Shown piece by piece: positions 5,628 through 7,245 of a DNA stretch of 7,245 nucleotides. A program made the position numbers and the translations under genes. Numbering within the stretch: the first letter of the stretch is position 1; every line of letters begins with the position of its first letter. Origin of the DNA: Bacteroidales bacterium (GTDB taxonomy: Bacteria > Bacteroidota > Bacteroidia > Bacteroidales > JAFGXI01); assembly GCA_026985625.1 (NCBI GenBank), contig JALSQC010000370.1, positions 1 through 7,245 of the forward strand. Direction: 5' to 3'. Under the pieces are notes generated by a model. The model was not told the DNA's origin, did no database searches, and was given only the letters and a program-made list of their open reading frames with translations.

Positions 5628-7142
5628 ATGAAACCTTTTCAGAGCCTGATATTTCTATTACTAGTAACTATTTTTGTTACACTAATATCGTATTTGCTTG
5701 CTTTTCAGGATATTAACTTTTTTAATATATATAAAATTAAACCAATTAATTTTGCCGATATAATTAAACAAGATACAACAAAAACAGTTGATATATCGTC
5801 GATAATTGAAAATAACAAAGAATCCTTAAAAGAAAACCTAAAAAAAGAATCTGTAAAAGATACCGTTTCGATAATAATAAAAACCGACTCATCAAAAATA
5901 AAATTAAAATCTACAGCTCTAAAAATCGAAAACCTAAAATCAAAAATTTATAATCTCGAGTTTCCAAACAATAACAAATCACAATTATATAATTTTTTTA
6001 AAAACCTTATTTACTCAAAAAAAACCATTCACGTTTTGCATATTGGCGACTCGCAACTCGAGGGCGATCGCATAACATCGTTTATACGAAATAAATTTCA
6101 AAAAAAATTCGGAGGTAGCGGCGTGGGACTAATTCCCGCTAAACGTTTGGTAAAAGCTTTCTCGCTTAACCAAAAATCATCTGATAACTGGCGACGTTAC
6201 AGCGTTGCAAATACACACAATAATGTTATATTCTCGCGTTCGTCAATAATGGGTGGATTTTGCAGATACACAAAATTTTACAACGACACATTAAAAGACA
6301 CAACAGTTTATTCGGCAACAATAAACATAGAGGCATCATCGTCGTCGTATTATCTCGACAGAAACTATAAACAAATTAAAATATTTTACGGAAACAATTT
6401 TAAACCGTTTTTTATAGAACTTTACGACAACGACAAACTACTTGATTTTTCTACGGCAATGTCAGGAAAATCACTAAAAATATACAAATACAAATTTAAA
6501 AAAACACCAAAAAAACTTATTATAAAATTTACAGGCAAAGATAGTCCCGACGTTTACGGCATATCACTCGAAGGAACATCGGGAGTTGTTTTCGACAATA
6601 TTGCAATACGCGGAAGCTCAGGAACATTTTTTACAAGGCTAAATCAATCGGTTACAAAACAAATACTTAAAGAATTAAACACCAAAATGTTAATACTCGA
6701 ATTTGGAGGAAATGCCGTGCCATACATAAAAGACAAAAAAGGAGCCGCAAGTTACGGTAGATGGTTTTATTCGCAACTAATAAATCTAAAATCAAAAATA
6801 AACGGATTACCTATTATAGTTATAGGTCCTGCCGATATGTCAACAAAAGAAAACAGCAAATTTGTAACATATCCAAATCTAAAATATGTTCGCGAAGAAA
6901 TGCGAAAACAATGCTTTAAAGCCGGCTGTATTTACTGGGATATGTATAAAGCAATGGGAGGCGAAAACTCTATGCCTCAATGGGTAAACGCCGACCCTCA
7001 ACTTGCAATATCAGATTATACACACTTTACAAGCAAAGGAGCAAAAATTATAGCTAATATGTTTTATAACTCTTTAATATACGAATATAACGAGTATCTA
7101 AAAACAATAAAAAAACAAAATAAATTAAAAAAAATATCGTGA
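5628..7142 (+). CDS. Membrane-anchored SGNH/GDSL hydrolase, possible peptidoglycan or glycan O-acetylesterase
   Basis: This is a 504-residue protein with one N-terminal membrane segment (residues about 7-26) and no good cleavage site, so it is probably anchored with its body in the periplasm. A Lys/Glu/Ser-rich linker follows (about 45-115). The SGNH fold begins with block I, HVLHIGDSQLEGDR (135-148), nucleophile Ser142. Block III is LEFGGN (357-362), and block V is DYTH (463-466), supplying Asp463 and His466. The segment IAIRGSSGTFF (326-335) may supply the block II glycine. The 180-325 stretch is rich in short beta-type segments and looks like an inserted beta-sandwich, as in Neisseria Ape1. 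Catalysis of an ester bond is well supported; an O-acetylated glycan substrate is inferred from the insert and from mltD next door. It could instead be an acyltransferase of the PatB type. The next gene overlaps its stop by 4 bases. Confidence 0.85.
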   Translation: MKPFQSLIFLLLVTIFVTLISYLLAFQDINFFNIYKIKPINFADIIKQDTTKTVDISSIIENNKESLKENLKKESVKDTVSIIIKTDSSKIKLKSTALKIENLKSKIYNLEFPNNNKSQLYNFFKNLIYSKKTIHVLHIGDSQLEGDRITSFIRNKFQKKFGGSGVGLIPAKRLVKAFSLNQKSSDNWRRYSVANTHNNVIFSRSSIMGGFCRYTKFYNDTLKDTTVYSATINIEASSSSYYLDRNYKQIKIFYGNNFKPFFIELYDNDKLLDFSTAMSGKSLKIYKYKFKKTPKKLIIKFTGKDSPDVYGISLEGTSGVVFDNIAIRGSSGTFFTRLNQSVTKQILKELNTKMLILEFGGNAVPYIKDKKGAASYGRWFYSQLINLKSKINGLPIIVIGPADMSTKENSKFVTYPNLKYVREEMRKQCFKAGCIYWDMYKAMGGENSMPQWVNADPQLAISDYTHFTSKGAKIIANMFYNSLIYEYNEYLKTIKKQNKLKKIS

Positions 7143-7245
7143 TAAGAAAAAATAAAATATCGATATTAATAATAACATTTACGGTTTTAATTACAAAAAT
7201 AAATTTAGCCCAATTTAGTTCGTATCCTCTTGATATAGATTATTA
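7139..7245 (+). CDS. Exported protein, N-terminal fragment only; runs off the window
   Basis: A frame opening with GTG at 7139 stays open to the window end (35 codons plus two bases). The GTG overlaps the TGA of the SGNH gene as GTGA, an arrangement typical of translational coupling. The product starts MIRKNKISILIITFTVLI and continues to INLAQFSSYPLDIDY. That is a basic n-region, a hydrophobic core and a likely cleavage between LA and Gln, so the protein is exported. Too little is present to name a family. From memory, Bacteroidota often encode two SGNH proteins in tandem, sometimes with an MBOAT acyltransferase, so a second SGNH protein is my leading guess, at low confidence. No ATG is available in this frame. 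Confidence 0.7.
   Translation, partial: MIRKNKISILIITFTVLITKINLAQFSSYPLDIDY

Noticed and set aside
6064..6071. Octamer palindrome GCGATCGC, identical to the HIP1 element of cyanobacteria
   Set aside because: It occurs once, in codons for the Gly-Asp-Arg of block I of the SGNH enzyme, and the organism is not cyanobacterial.

Overview
The window looks like a chromosomal segment of an AT-rich Bacteroidota, most likely Bacteroidales-like. The evidence is the gene set (ParA, ParB, a DUF5683 protein, a multi-LysM MltD-type lytic transglycosylase and a membrane-anchored SGNH hydrolase), the lack of Shine-Dalgarno sequences at every visible start, and two promoter candidates of the Bacteroidota type (TTTG-like -33 and TAnnTTTG -7). 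All supported genes are on the + strand, tightly packed, and strongly biased to A-ending codons. I see no mobile element, CRISPR array, RNA gene or prophage signal. The longest gap between genes is 141 bases.

Layout. (1) Positions 2-1618 hold the 3' part of a gene for a secreted, probably beta-propeller-like protein of unknown function. Its true start lies upstream of the window, because the signal peptide runs through the first ATG. (2) Positions 1619-1759 hold an intrinsic terminator, three phased TTGTTAA repeats and a promoter. (3) parA, parB and a DUF5683 membrane-protein gene (1760-3993) form an operon with gaps of 3 and 8 bases. (4) Positions 3994-4052 hold a second promoter with a perfect 12-bp palindrome in its spacer. 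(5) mltD, an SGNH hydrolase gene and the first 107 bases of another exported-protein gene (4053-7245) form a second operon, with a 9-base gap and then a 4-base overlap.

How the genes may work together. ParA and ParB form the chromosome-segregation pair. DUF5683 is a small conserved membrane protein that, from memory, often sits next to parAB in this phylum; its job is unknown. MltD cleaves glycan strands in the periplasm. The SGNH protein has the full GDS, GGN and DxxH set, with a beta-rich stretch inserted between the first and later motifs, as in peptidoglycan O-acetylesterases of the Ape1 type. Since O-acetylation of MurNAc blocks lytic transglycosylases, an esterase co-transcribed with MltD would make functional sense, but this is inference.

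Nothing here is clearly a new system. The points most worth checking are the mltD-SGNH-exported protein operon, the phased repeats before parA, the palindrome in the mltD promoter, and the unassigned secreted protein at the left edge.
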